Positions 16,797 through 24,184 of a DNA stretch of 53,680 nt are shown in pieces. Under the pieces are notes generated by a model, which did no database searches, had not been told where the DNA came from, and saw only the letters and a list, made by a program, of their open reading frames with translations. The DNA lies in contig JAPPCV010000171.1 of NCBI GenBank assembly GCA_028824715.1, positions 1 to 53,680 on the forward strand, read 5' to 3'. Source of the stretch: Boseongicola sp. Its GTDB lineage: Bacteria > Pseudomonadota > Alphaproteobacteria > Rhodobacterales > Rhodobacteraceae. The position numbers and the translations under genes are program-made. How positions within the stretch are numbered: the first letter of the stretch is position 1; the number at the start of each line of letters is the position of its first letter.

Positions 16797-16821
16797 TCGT
16801 ATACTATTATTCCGTATACGA
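16797..16821. promoter_or_regulatory. Perfect dyad, probable GntR operator
   Basis: TCGTATAC and GTATACGA are perfect reverse complements separated by nine AT-rich bases (TATTATTCC). The dyad occupies the 40-base gap between the divergent gntR and SMP-30 starts, and its GTATAC half-sites resemble the GT-(N)-AC half-sites of FCD-type GntR operators. It overlaps the space where promoters or ribosome sites for both genes must lie, so binding would repress both directions. Confidence 0.8.
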
Positions 16822-16834
16822 TATGTAAAGTTCA

Positions 16835-17743
16835 ATGTGGGCAACTGGATCGGTGGCCGCGGTGGCTTCAGGTTTTGAGCAGGTTGACCGGGTGCCCGTA
16901 AGGGCCGAGCTGGGCGAGTCCCCCGTCTGGCTGCCCGAGGCCGGCGAGTTTCTCTGGCTGGACCTGCTCGGGCGGCGGGTTCACGGCTATGATCCTTCCC
17001 GGCGGAGGCACAGGATCGTCGCAGAGGGCTTCCGTGAGAACCTGGCCTGCCTCGTGCAACTCCGGGATGGCTGCGTCCTTCTGACAACTGCGACCGGGTT
17101 CCTGCGGCTGGACCCGGCAAGCGGTTCGACGCAGCCTGTCGCCCTGCCGCTCGCTCCGGGCAGGGGCACCTGCTTCAACGACGGGAAGGTGGCACCGGAC
17201 GGCTCGTTCTGGCTCGGAACGTCGGACGTCGATGAAAGCAAGCCGATCGGGGTCCTCAGCCGCATCACCGGCAATGGCGTCGAAGAGGTCGACCGCGGGT
17301 TTGTCGTCTCGAACGGCCCGGCATTCTCGCCCTGCGGCCGCAAGGCCTACTTCTCGGATTCCGTCGGCGGGAGGATCCTGCAATACAGCCTGGGCGAATC
17401 CGGCAAGCCGCTGGAACGAAGCCTGTTTGCAACCGTTCCCGAGGAGGACGGGTTGCCGGATGGCCTGACGGTGGATTCCGGCGGGCAGGTCCTCAGCGCC
17501 CACTGGCAGGGCAGGCGCGTAACCGTCTACGGCCCGGACGGTCGGATCAGGCGCATGATTCCGGTTCCGGCGCTGAACGTCACATCCTGTGCATTCGGTG
17601 GACGGAATCACTCGGCACTGCTTGTCACGTCGGCGGCGACCGATGCCGGCGGCGGTCCCGGGAGCACGGAAGGCGATGCCTTCCTGTTTGACTGCGACAC
17701 CGGGGGCGTGGGCGAACCGGCTTTCGACATGCCGGCATGCTGA
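16835..17743 (+). CDS. SMP-30/gluconolactonase family protein
   Basis: This 302-residue six-bladed beta-propeller lactonase has all four expected metal positions: the Glu in ELGESPVWLP, the Asn in GTCFNDGKVAPDGSFWLGT, the Asn in VVSNGPAFSPCG and the Asp in GLPDGLTVDSGGQV. It would hydrolyse the aldonolactone produced by a sugar dehydrogenase. It is divergent from the gntR-led operon and shares its control region. With the SDR (dehydrogenase) and the enolase-superfamily protein (dehydratase) it completes the first three steps of a non-phosphorylative sugar oxidation route. It is intact and at normal length. Confidence 0.9.
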   Translation: MWATGSVAAVASGFEQVDRVPVRAELGESPVWLPEAGEFLWLDLLGRRVHGYDPSRRRHRIVAEGFRENLACLVQLRDGCVLLTTATGFLRLDPASGSTQPVALPLAPGRGTCFNDGKVAPDGSFWLGTSDVDESKPIGVLSRITGNGVEEVDRGFVVSNGPAFSPCGRKAYFSDSVGGRILQYSLGESGKPLERSLFATVPEEDGLPDGLTVDSGGQVLSAHWQGRRVTVYGPDGRIRRMIPVPALNVTSCAFGGRNHSALLVTSAATDAGGGPGSTEGDAFLFDCDTGGVGEPAFDMPAC

Positions 17744-17785
17744 GAATGGCTGACGGCGCGAGGTTTCGGCCGGGCCGTGTACATT

Positions 17786-17829
17786 GGAGAGTGGCGCCTG
17801 TCTCGTGCACGAGACAGGCGCCACTCTCC
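17786..17829. repeat. Perfect 44-bp palindrome without a loop
   Basis: Bases 17786-17807 are the exact reverse complement of 17808-17829 (arms GGAGAGTGGCGCCTGTCTCG plus TG, and the mirror). There is no spacer. It lies 43 bases after the SMP-30 stop. No T-run follows, so it is not a textbook intrinsic terminator, though the transcript would fold into a very stable hairpin that could protect or end the SMP-30 mRNA. Confidence 0.85.
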
Positions 17830-17919
17830 TGGATGGAACCGTTCGAGGCATCTTGACAGGCTTTCCAGGCTGACTGCTGTCGGCTGCATGCAGCCATTTC
17901 ATCGCAACAGAAGGGAGAA

Positions 17920-17948
17920 CCCCGTCCTTCCCGCCCGGAAGGACGGGG
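17920..17948. repeat. 12-bp stem hairpin resembling an IS200/IS605 end
   Basis: CCCCGTCCTTCC (17920-17931) pairs exactly with GGAAGGACGGGG (17937-17948) around a five-base loop. Sequences of the type CCCCGTCC...GGACGGGG commonly mark the right end of TnpB-bearing IS200/IS605 elements, and a related one follows the TnpB tail at 33.5 kb. No TnpB tail is visible here. A terminator role is possible but there is no U-tract. Confidence 0.6.
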
Positions 17949-18003
17949 CTTCTGGCGCGAAAACCGGATGACTGGCTGACGGCGATTTCGAGAAATTTTC
18001 CTG

Positions 18004-18521
18004 ATGCAATTCGGGAACAGGACGATCAACGGGCGTCTTTACGATTTGTCCCAGTTCGATCCCATCCTGATTTCCGTGACCCACGGGCAGATCGCCCGCA
18101 TCGTCCGGGTCACGTTCGATGATCACGTGTTCACCGTGGCGCATGATCCAGGCGCACACGCACCGGACCCGATCTCCAGCCGTCGTCCTGGCGATTGGCG
18201 CGCCTTCAACGTGCGCCGGTGGGAGCTTCTCATGATCTACCGGAACTTTTCCGGGCCCTGGGAGGTCAAAGCGTCTACCGGTCCAAGGGAAGGAATTTCT
18301 TCTTCCTTCACGGCGTCGGCCAAGCGCCGTGCGTCGTGTTCTTCCTGGCCCGTCGGCCCAGCCAAGAGGATGCCGATGTCCATGCCATCGTGCGATCGGC
18401 ATGCGAGAAGGCATCCATGACAAGGTGGGCAAGCCCTGTCAGCATTCCAAGACTCGTTGACGCTGTCGCACGCGGAGACGATCCGCCGGTGGGTCCGTCT
18501 GCGCGGATCAAGCGACCTTAG
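18004..18521 (+). pseudogene. Uncharacterised conserved gene broken by a frameshift
   Basis: The ATG at 18004 opens a protein-like frame (MQFGNRTINGRLYDLSQFDP, VTFDDHVFTVAHDP, WRAFNVRRWELLMIY) that turns to noise near 18238. From that point the adjacent frame continues naturally (ELFRALGGQSVYRSKGRNFF, FLHGVGQAPCVVFFLARRPS, RLVDAVARGDDPPVGP) to a stop at 18521. Joined, they make one protein of about 172 residues, so a single-base indel has split the gene. I recall similar small proteins in alphaproteobacteria without a known function. It stands alone between palindromes and an IS630 fragment. Confidence 0.6.
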
Positions 18522-19066
18522 GACAGTACGGATGCGATACAGGCCCCGCGGGGCCTGCATCGGGAACTTGCGCTCCGGTCGGGATCCTCTTTCACCCCAC
18601 TGGGAACCGGCCGGAGCCGGCAGGCCGCCGTATCGCCCGAAGGCTCACCCGATCATAGGCGACACAATTGATATATCCGGCAGGAAAATGGACTTCAATT
18701 GATGTTGTCATCCTTGCACTCCGCAGAAACCCCGTCCTGAAGCATTCCAGCGAACTTGGCCAGTGCCTTCGTCCCCGGCCCAGGCAGCCTGAGCGGTGTC
18801 TTCCGCCTTCCTTCATGACAGTTCCGAACTGATCAGGAAGACGTAATCCGCAATGAAAAGCGCGTTGAGGCTGTTCTGCAGCGACGAATAGTCGGCCAGG
18901 CCGTGCGTGACCGCATGATGCGTGGGAACCGGACTCAGCCTCGCGTGTTCGAGATGCGCCTTGTTGACGTGGACAAACAGTCCCGGCCGGAAGCCGGGGG
19001 CAGGGCGCTTGGAGCGACTGACAGGCGTGCGGGGGCCTCGCGTGCCTTCCGTCAGGTGCCTGAACA
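18522..19066. other. Unassigned, decayed DNA next to IS630 fragment
   Basis: Minus-strand frames contain short plausible stretches (VNKAHLEHARLSPVPTHHAV and SLQNSLNALFIADYVFLIS, 18813-18970) but no recognisable domain. CCCCGTCCTGAAGCATTCC at 18734-18752 again resembles an IS200/IS605 end. Probably the remains of one or more insertions. Confidence 0.4.
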
Positions 19067-19663
19067 TCACCATGCAATGAATGCCTGGATCTGCGACTTC
19101 TCGTCCACGCAAAGGACGACCGCGCGGTCCGGCGGGGCCATGCAGAGCCCATCGATGTCCTGCACCTTGTCGACGAACAGCGGGTCCGTCGACAGCTTGC
19201 ACGTCTCGCTCCGGTGCGGCTTCAGGCTGAACGCCGACCAGGTCCGGTGCACCGTCGTGCGCGGCACGTCCGTCCGCTCGGCCATGCTCCGGACCGAACA
19301 GTGCGTCGCGTCCTTCGGCATCGTGTTCAGCGTCCGCCCGACCACCTTGTCATCCGTCACGGTCCGGGGCCGGCCGGGGTGATGCTCGTCCGAGAGGTCC
19401 TCGATGCGCTTCTCGGCGAACCGCCTGCGCCACTTTCCGACCGTGTGCTCGTGCACCCCGGTCCGCTTCGCGACCTCCCTGCTTCGAAGCCCTTCGGCGC
19501 AGAGCGGGACGATCCTGCAGCGGCCGGACAGCGACCTCGGCGCCTTGTGCCTGCGGACATGCGCCTCGAGGAACTCGCGCTCCTCGTCGCTCAGCACCAC
19601 TTGCACCGCCTTGCCTCTCGTCGAGCCGCCTCCTGCTGATGTCGCCCGACGCTTTGACGGCAA
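19067..19663 (-). pseudogene. IS630-family transposase, N-terminal half only
   Basis: The 198-codon frame from the ATG at 19663 has the helix-turn-helix (GLRSREVAKRTGVHEHTVGK), HHPGRPRTVTDD, the second HTH (HCSVRSMAERTDVPRTTVHR) and the first catalytic Asp in AVVLCVDEKSQIQA. It then leaves the family sequence and stops at 19067. The second Asp, the Glu and the C-terminus are missing. The ATG lies 14 bases beyond the stop of the phosphatase-family gene, so this fragment abuts the end of the catabolic cluster. It is a different IS630 subgroup from the copy at 1-919. Inactive. Confidence 0.82.
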
Positions 19664-19679
19664 CTGCTGTTACAGAAGA

Positions 19680-20450
19680 CTAGCTCAAGAGTTCCAAGCT
19701 GGCCTCAAGCGCCACATGATCTGACACGAAATCGCCATTCTTGCCGTCCAGTGCCAGCCCGAGCAGTTGCACTTCGAACCGGTCCGTGGCGAAGATGAAA
19801 TCGATCCACCGGACTGACGTCGCGTCGCCGACAAAATGAGGGCTGTCGTCGGGAAAGGTATTGCGGTTGCGGCGCAGATCAGTGCCCGAGAACAAGTCGC
19901 GCAGCCCAAGTCCACAGTCCGTGATGCCGGAAATCGGCGGAGACTTGGGCGTCGCATTGAAGTCGCCGACCAGGAGGATTGCATCGGTCTGCCAGTGCGC
20001 GGCCGCAGCAGTCAGATGACCGATGATCGTTCTGCACTGGGCAAATCGTTCGCGATGTTGCTCGTGGCGAAATGCGAGGTGCGTGTTGGCGACCAGCATC
20101 CTTTGCCCGTGATAGTCCAATACGGTGATCTGCAGCCTTCTTAGCCCGTCGCCTTCGGCCGGCGGCAACATGAAGCTATCGAATGACAGCAAGGGCAGGC
20201 GCGACAGCGTGGCAAGCCCTTCTTCCCTGTCCTCCCACTGGTATTGCGAGGAATAGAGGCGCGTCATGCCCGGTACCTGCGTGCACACAAGATCCGATTG
20301 CGGGCGACCGGCGGGCGTGACTGGAGATACCTCCTGAAGGCACACGATTTCCGGCTGGGCATGGTTCAAGTATCTGTCCAGGCGCCGCATTCGGTCGCGG
20401 AAGTCACAGTTGAGATTCCACAGGTTCAGTGAGAAGATGTTGAATGCCAT
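19680..20450 (-). CDS. Endonuclease/exonuclease/phosphatase-family hydrolase
   Basis: This 256-residue protein has the DNase I-like phosphoesterase fold with its motifs in order: FSLNLWNLN (metal Asn), EIVCLQEV (metal Glu), ANTHLAFRHEQHRERFAQ (His), LVGDFNATPKS (Asp/Asn), RWIDFIF and VSDHVALEA (catalytic Asp-His). No signal peptide is seen, so it is probably cytoplasmic. The family includes sphingomyelinases, inositol phosphatases and other phosphodiesterases as well as nucleases. As the last gene of the catabolic cluster, 58 bases after the second PHP gene, a small-molecule phosphodiester is more likely than DNA. The specific substrate is unknown. Confidence 0.88.
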   Translation of the reverse strand: MAFNIFSLNLWNLNCDFRDRMRRLDRYLNHAQPEIVCLQEVSPVTPAGRPQSDLVCTQVPGMTRLYSSQYQWEDREEGLATLSRLPLLSFDSFMLPPAEGDGLRRLQITVLDYHGQRMLVANTHLAFRHEQHRERFAQCRTIIGHLTAAAAHWQTDAILLVGDFNATPKSPPISGITDCGLGLRDLFSGTDLRRNRNTFPDDSPHFVGDATSVRWIDFIFATDRFEVQLLGLALDGKNGDFVSDHVALEASLELLS

Positions 20451-20508
20451 GCTGCCTTGATCCTTGCCTCTTTCCCGTTGGGCTTGAGGCTGCGCGCCGG
20501 GGCCCGGT

Positions 20509-22023
20509 TCATTTCGGCGCCTCGAAATAGACCGGGTTTGACAACGTGCGTCGAATGGGAGGCGCGGCCGTCAGCGATTGTTGGGCACGGGGAAGTTCGG
20601 TCCCTTTTGCACACCAGTCCCTCAGGTCCTTGATTGCCCTCGCCCGGCTCGCGTCAGCGAGGATCTCGGCACGCAGGAACCTGCCGGGCATCGGCAGGCG
20701 TATGGTCTCGTTCCAGGCATCGTCTGGAATGAGCATCTCGGAAACCGGTCCTTCCTCGCCGACCCAGACCAGACGATCGCCGGACGCGCCCCTCACCTCG
20801 ACCTCGAGCGTGATGTCATCGCTGCCCGTCACCGTGCTCCCCATCGGCTGGCCATCCGCGGTGAAGGCAAGATGCGGCCCGGTCGGAGACTCGGTGACAT
20901 ATCCATGACCGTTTCCTAGCGCTTCGACGACCGCACAGGCGTCCAGGCGAGGCAGCCAAAGCACGGTCGTCGGCTTGCCCAGCCCGACGGGACCTGGACG
21001 TTCCTGTTCTGCCGGCTGGTGGTAGTCGCTGCCTCCGATCAGGGATATCCGTCGACCATCAGCCAGGAACCGATCATACTTGGCCAAGACGCCGTCGTTG
21101 CTGGTTAGCCAGTGGCCATGAAACACCTCCATGCAATCCATGTCGGGGTAGTCGAAGTCCCAGGGGAGCGGTTCCTTGTCGTGGTTTATCGAAAGAATGG
21201 CGCCCTGCCGCCTCACTTCGCGCACCAGGGCGTCCAGATCGGTGCTGTTGGCAAGGCGGAAGTCGATCCATTCGTTGAGGCCGAAGACATTTGCGTGGCC
21301 GCGGTAGGTGGTGACCTCCATACCCGGTATGAAGACCAGGTCTTCAGAACTCCGGGGACCGAAATACCGCCATTGCGACGTCGTGTTGTGGTCGGTGACC
21401 GCAAGGAAATCGAGACCCGCAAGCCGCGCGCTTTCGGCCAGCAATTCCGGCCCGCCGCGGGCGTCGCTGTGATGTGTGTGACAATGCAGGTCACCGCGAT
21501 ACCAACCCGGGCGTTCACCCCGTGGTGTGGCCGGTTTCGGCGCGGCAGCCACCTCGCGCGGGGCTGCGTCGGCCATCAGCGTCAGGCGCACCGCCACGCC
21601 ACGGTCGGGCACGCGGTACATCCCTAGCAACAGCTTCCAGCGTCCCGCGGGCATCAATCCTGCGTAATACCCGGGCGTTGCCGCATCGGTGGCGACAAAG
21701 AACTCGTTGCGGGCGCTGCCGCTCCAGCCGCGAAATCCGGATCTGGTCGGATAGTCCGTGGCCCGGCTGTCCATGATCCCGATGTCGAGGGCGCAATCTT
21801 CGGCCTTTGCATATTCGAAACCGACATCGAGCCGCGTCACGCCCGAGGGAAGCTGAAACGGGATTTCCAGGAATGGCGTTCGGGCCTTGTCCGCCGGAGT
21901 GACGGTCAAGTTGATCTCGGAGACTTGCCCTGGTGCAAGGACGGGTGAGACCATGATCCTAGCCCGCTCCACGTCTGGTCGCGAAACGGTCAGTGGCGCG
22001 CCACACTCGTCCCATCCCTCCAA
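20509..22023 (-). CDS. CehA/McbA-family PHP metallohydrolase (first)
   Basis: This protein has up to 504 residues: an N-terminal beta-rich domain (about 1-170) followed by a PHP domain. Metal motifs are DLHCHTHHSD, LAVTDHNTTS, SINHDKEPLPWD, EVFHGHW and LIGGSDYHQP, and a C-terminal beta-rich region follows. The TTG at 22023 lies three bases after the preceding stop. An ATG at 21954, with GGAGCGG about ten bases upstream, is an attractive alternative that would remove 23 residues. The family includes carbaryl hydrolases, but most members are probably phosphoesterases or amidohydrolases of unknown substrate. No signal peptide is evident. Tandem with a paralogue immediately upstream. Confidence 0.88.
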   Translation of the reverse strand: MEGWDECGAPLTVSRPDVERARIMVSPVLAPGQVSEINLTVTPADKARTPFLEIPFQLPSGVTRLDVGFEYAKAEDCALDIGIMDSRATDYPTRSGFRGWSGSARNEFFVATDAATPGYYAGLMPAGRWKLLLGMYRVPDRGVAVRLTLMADAAPREVAAAPKPATPRGERPGWYRGDLHCHTHHSDARGGPELLAESARLAGLDFLAVTDHNTTSQWRYFGPRSSEDLVFIPGMEVTTYRGHANVFGLNEWIDFRLANSTDLDALVREVRRQGAILSINHDKEPLPWDFDYPDMDCMEVFHGHWLTSNDGVLAKYDRFLADGRRISLIGGSDYHQPAEQERPGPVGLGKPTTVLWLPRLDACAVVEALGNGHGYVTESPTGPHLAFTADGQPMGSTVTGSDDITLEVEVRGASGDRLVWVGEEGPVSEMLIPDDAWNETIRLPMPGRFLRAEILADASRARAIKDLRDWCAKGTELPRAQQSLTAAPPIRRTLSNPVYFEAPK

Positions 22024-22026
22024 TGA

Positions 22027-23418
22027 TCAGTGCCAGGGTTCGCCCTCCTTTCCCACGAAGACAGGGTTCGTCATGCCGTGGAGCCCTTCGGCTCGGTCGC
22101 GCAGCTCCAAGGCAAACCAGCTTCCCGGCTCCGCCTCTGTATCAACGGTTGTTTCCAGGCCTTGTCCTGCATGCCAGCGCTGGACCTCCTTGCCCCGCCG
22201 GATCAACCTCAGGCTGAGGCTTGTCAGATCCTGGCCGGCTTTGCCACCCTGACAGCCACAGGTCAGTCGCACCGGCCCTTGTGCAACAAGATCGCCCATT
22301 TCCGCTGTGTCACCGCCAACGGTCGTCGCGCGCAACGTCAGGTCCGGACCGCTGGTGACATAGCTCCGACCGCGCCTCAGGGCGGTCAATATCGCTTCGG
22401 GCGCATTGTCATCGGCTAGGACCCTGTTTGCGGCAAGCCGGTGATTCGCAGGGGCTGGCCGATGGGTGTCGGTGCCTGCAGTCGCCACCATCCTGTAGCC
22501 GGCGTTCAGCCAATGATAGAACACCTGAACCGCGCCTTCGTTTTGGCTTCGCTCCGCCCAAGCCCGGTTCCAGACTTCGACATGGCGCGCAGGTCCCGGG
22601 AGCATGTCCGAAAACGCCCAGCGGCAGCCTGTGCAAAACGGATGCCCCTCGCTTCTTGGATGAGCAATCACGAACAGGCCGCCACGGTCCAGCACGGCCC
22701 GGGCGACATCGCTCATCGTGGTGCCGTCCTTGACCCGCCAGTCGATCCAGCCTTCAAGACCCAGCACCAAAGCGTGACCGTTGAATGTGGTGAGTTCCAC
22801 GCCATCGATCACGGTGATCCCGTTCCCGGCCAGGCGCCGGACATGCGGCACGGCCGAAACCGTGTTGTGATCGGTCAAGGCCACGAAATCGTACCCGCGC
22901 CGGCAAGCGATCTCGAGGTAGTCCGCCGGACTGAATTCGCCGTCGGAATGAAATGTATGACCGTGCAGATCACCCGTATACCAACCGGCACCCTTCCGTT
23001 TCGGCGCACACGGCGTGTGCGGCATCGGGTCAGCTGGTGGCGCCTTGCACTCTTCGGCATCGCAAGCAATCTCGATCCGGTAGGTGACATTGCCCGGTGG
23101 CAGGATGCGGTGTACGTCGACTTCCACGATCCATTCACCAGCCTCGATCTCGCCGGGCAGATATCCAGGAGAGGCCCAGCTTCGTGAAATCACCGGGCTC
23201 TGGTCGGCGTTGTTGTGCCGAGTTCCCCGAGCACCATCGGGTCCATAGACCGAGATGCTGAGCTGATGCGCAATGTCGCCGACGCCGGGATGCCGGGGCG
23301 AAAAGGAAAAATCCAGTCGCAGCGTGCCGGTGTTTTCGGGCACGTCAAAGCTGTGCGGCACATGGCACGCCATGTGGTCAAGCGAAAGTCGTCCTTCAAT
23401 TACCTGGTGCATGCGCAT
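22027..23418 (-). CDS. CehA/McbA-family PHP metallohydrolase (second)
   Basis: This 463-residue protein has the same architecture as the downstream neighbour: an N-terminal beta domain (RLDFSFSPRHPGVGDIAHQL), then PHP motifs DLHGHTFHSDGEFSP, VALTDHNTVSA, VIAHPRSEG, VEVWNRAW and AGTDTHRPAP. The two paralogues share motifs but little else by eye, so they have diverged toward different substrates or steps. The stop is three bases from the next gene's TTG start, indicating one transcript. Upstream lies a degraded ABC-ATPase fragment, then the intact transporter ATPase. Confidence 0.88.
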   Translation of the reverse strand: MRMHQVIEGRLSLDHMACHVPHSFDVPENTGTLRLDFSFSPRHPGVGDIAHQLSISVYGPDGARGTRHNNADQSPVISRSWASPGYLPGEIEAGEWIVEVDVHRILPPGNVTYRIEIACDAEECKAPPADPMPHTPCAPKRKGAGWYTGDLHGHTFHSDGEFSPADYLEIACRRGYDFVALTDHNTVSAVPHVRRLAGNGITVIDGVELTTFNGHALVLGLEGWIDWRVKDGTTMSDVARAVLDRGGLFVIAHPRSEGHPFCTGCRWAFSDMLPGPARHVEVWNRAWAERSQNEGAVQVFYHWLNAGYRMVATAGTDTHRPAPANHRLAANRVLADDNAPEAILTALRRGRSYVTSGPDLTLRATTVGGDTAEMGDLVAQGPVRLTCGCQGGKAGQDLTSLSLRLIRRGKEVQRWHAGQGLETTVDTEAEPGSWFALELRDRAEGLHGMTNPVFVGKEGEPWH

Positions 23419-24068
23419 TCACTTTGTCTTGCTGCCTGCTCTTGGCACGCAGCCTTGCCATGCGCCCGAATTCCCGCCAAGGCGATTCCGTCCCTTCGGT
23501 GACAGTCGGTCAGGCGACCGTCCGCGTCGGGCTGGCATGACGGAATCGCGCGCTGGCACCAATCGGTCCCAAACGCGCGACGGTCTGGAGACGCGCAACC
23601 GGGCGCCAGGTCCGCGGAATTGGCCGTCAGTGCCTGCAGGGCCTCGCGCGACGCCATTGGCGCGTGCAGGGCCGGCATCACTGCCGCTTCCAACCGAACC
23701 GGTGAAACGGGATGCCGGGGCGGAGGATGAATCCGACTGGTCCCTGCCACCTCGACGATGCGGCCGGCGCACATCACTGCCACGCGGTCCCGGATCCTCG
23801 ATGCCACGTTCAGGCCGTCGGTCACGAACGGGCAGGCAATGCCCCGCTGCTGCTGAAGATCCTGGAACAGGTCCGGGGGCTGCGCCTGAACCGAGACGTC
23901 CAGTGTCGAGACAGGCCTGCCGGAAACAAGGATACGTGGCCCAGGCGCCCGGGATTGCGCAATCCCGATCCCTTCGCGCTGACCCCCGAAGCCCGTCCCG
24001 CGTGGGACGGGCACCGGCCCGTGGATCGAACACTCCGGAATCGACCAGGCTGTCCGCGTTCCTGTCAT
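23419..24068 (-). pseudogene. Decayed ABC-transporter ATPase, C-terminal half (OppF/DppF type)
   Basis: One minus-strand frame still reads ILVSGRPVSTLDVSVQAQPP, DLFQDLQQQRGIACPFVTDG, LNVASRIRDRVAVMCAGRIV and DGRLTDCHRRDGIAL. These align with the Walker B to C-terminal region of oligopeptide-type ATPases, including that of the intact neighbour (IIADEPVSALDVSVQAQVLN). Key residues are lost: the Walker B DEP is GRP and the switch His is Gly. Walker A and the signature motif are absent. It is a fragment of a formerly separate ATPase gene or an old partial duplication, lying between the transporter ATPase and the PHP genes without obviously interrupting the direction of transcription. Confidence 0.72.
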
Positions 24069-24184
24069 GCGTCAATTCGACGTCCGACCGCGCCAGGTCG
24101 CAGGGGAACTCGTCCGGGGCATGTGGATAGTGACTCTCCCCGGACATCGGAGGGCGCCCCACAATGGCCAGGGGAGAAGGGCGA

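Noticed and set aside
17920-17948. Intrinsic terminator after the lactonase gene
   Set aside because: The stem is strong but no U-tract follows, and the sequence matches IS200/IS605 end hairpins better.
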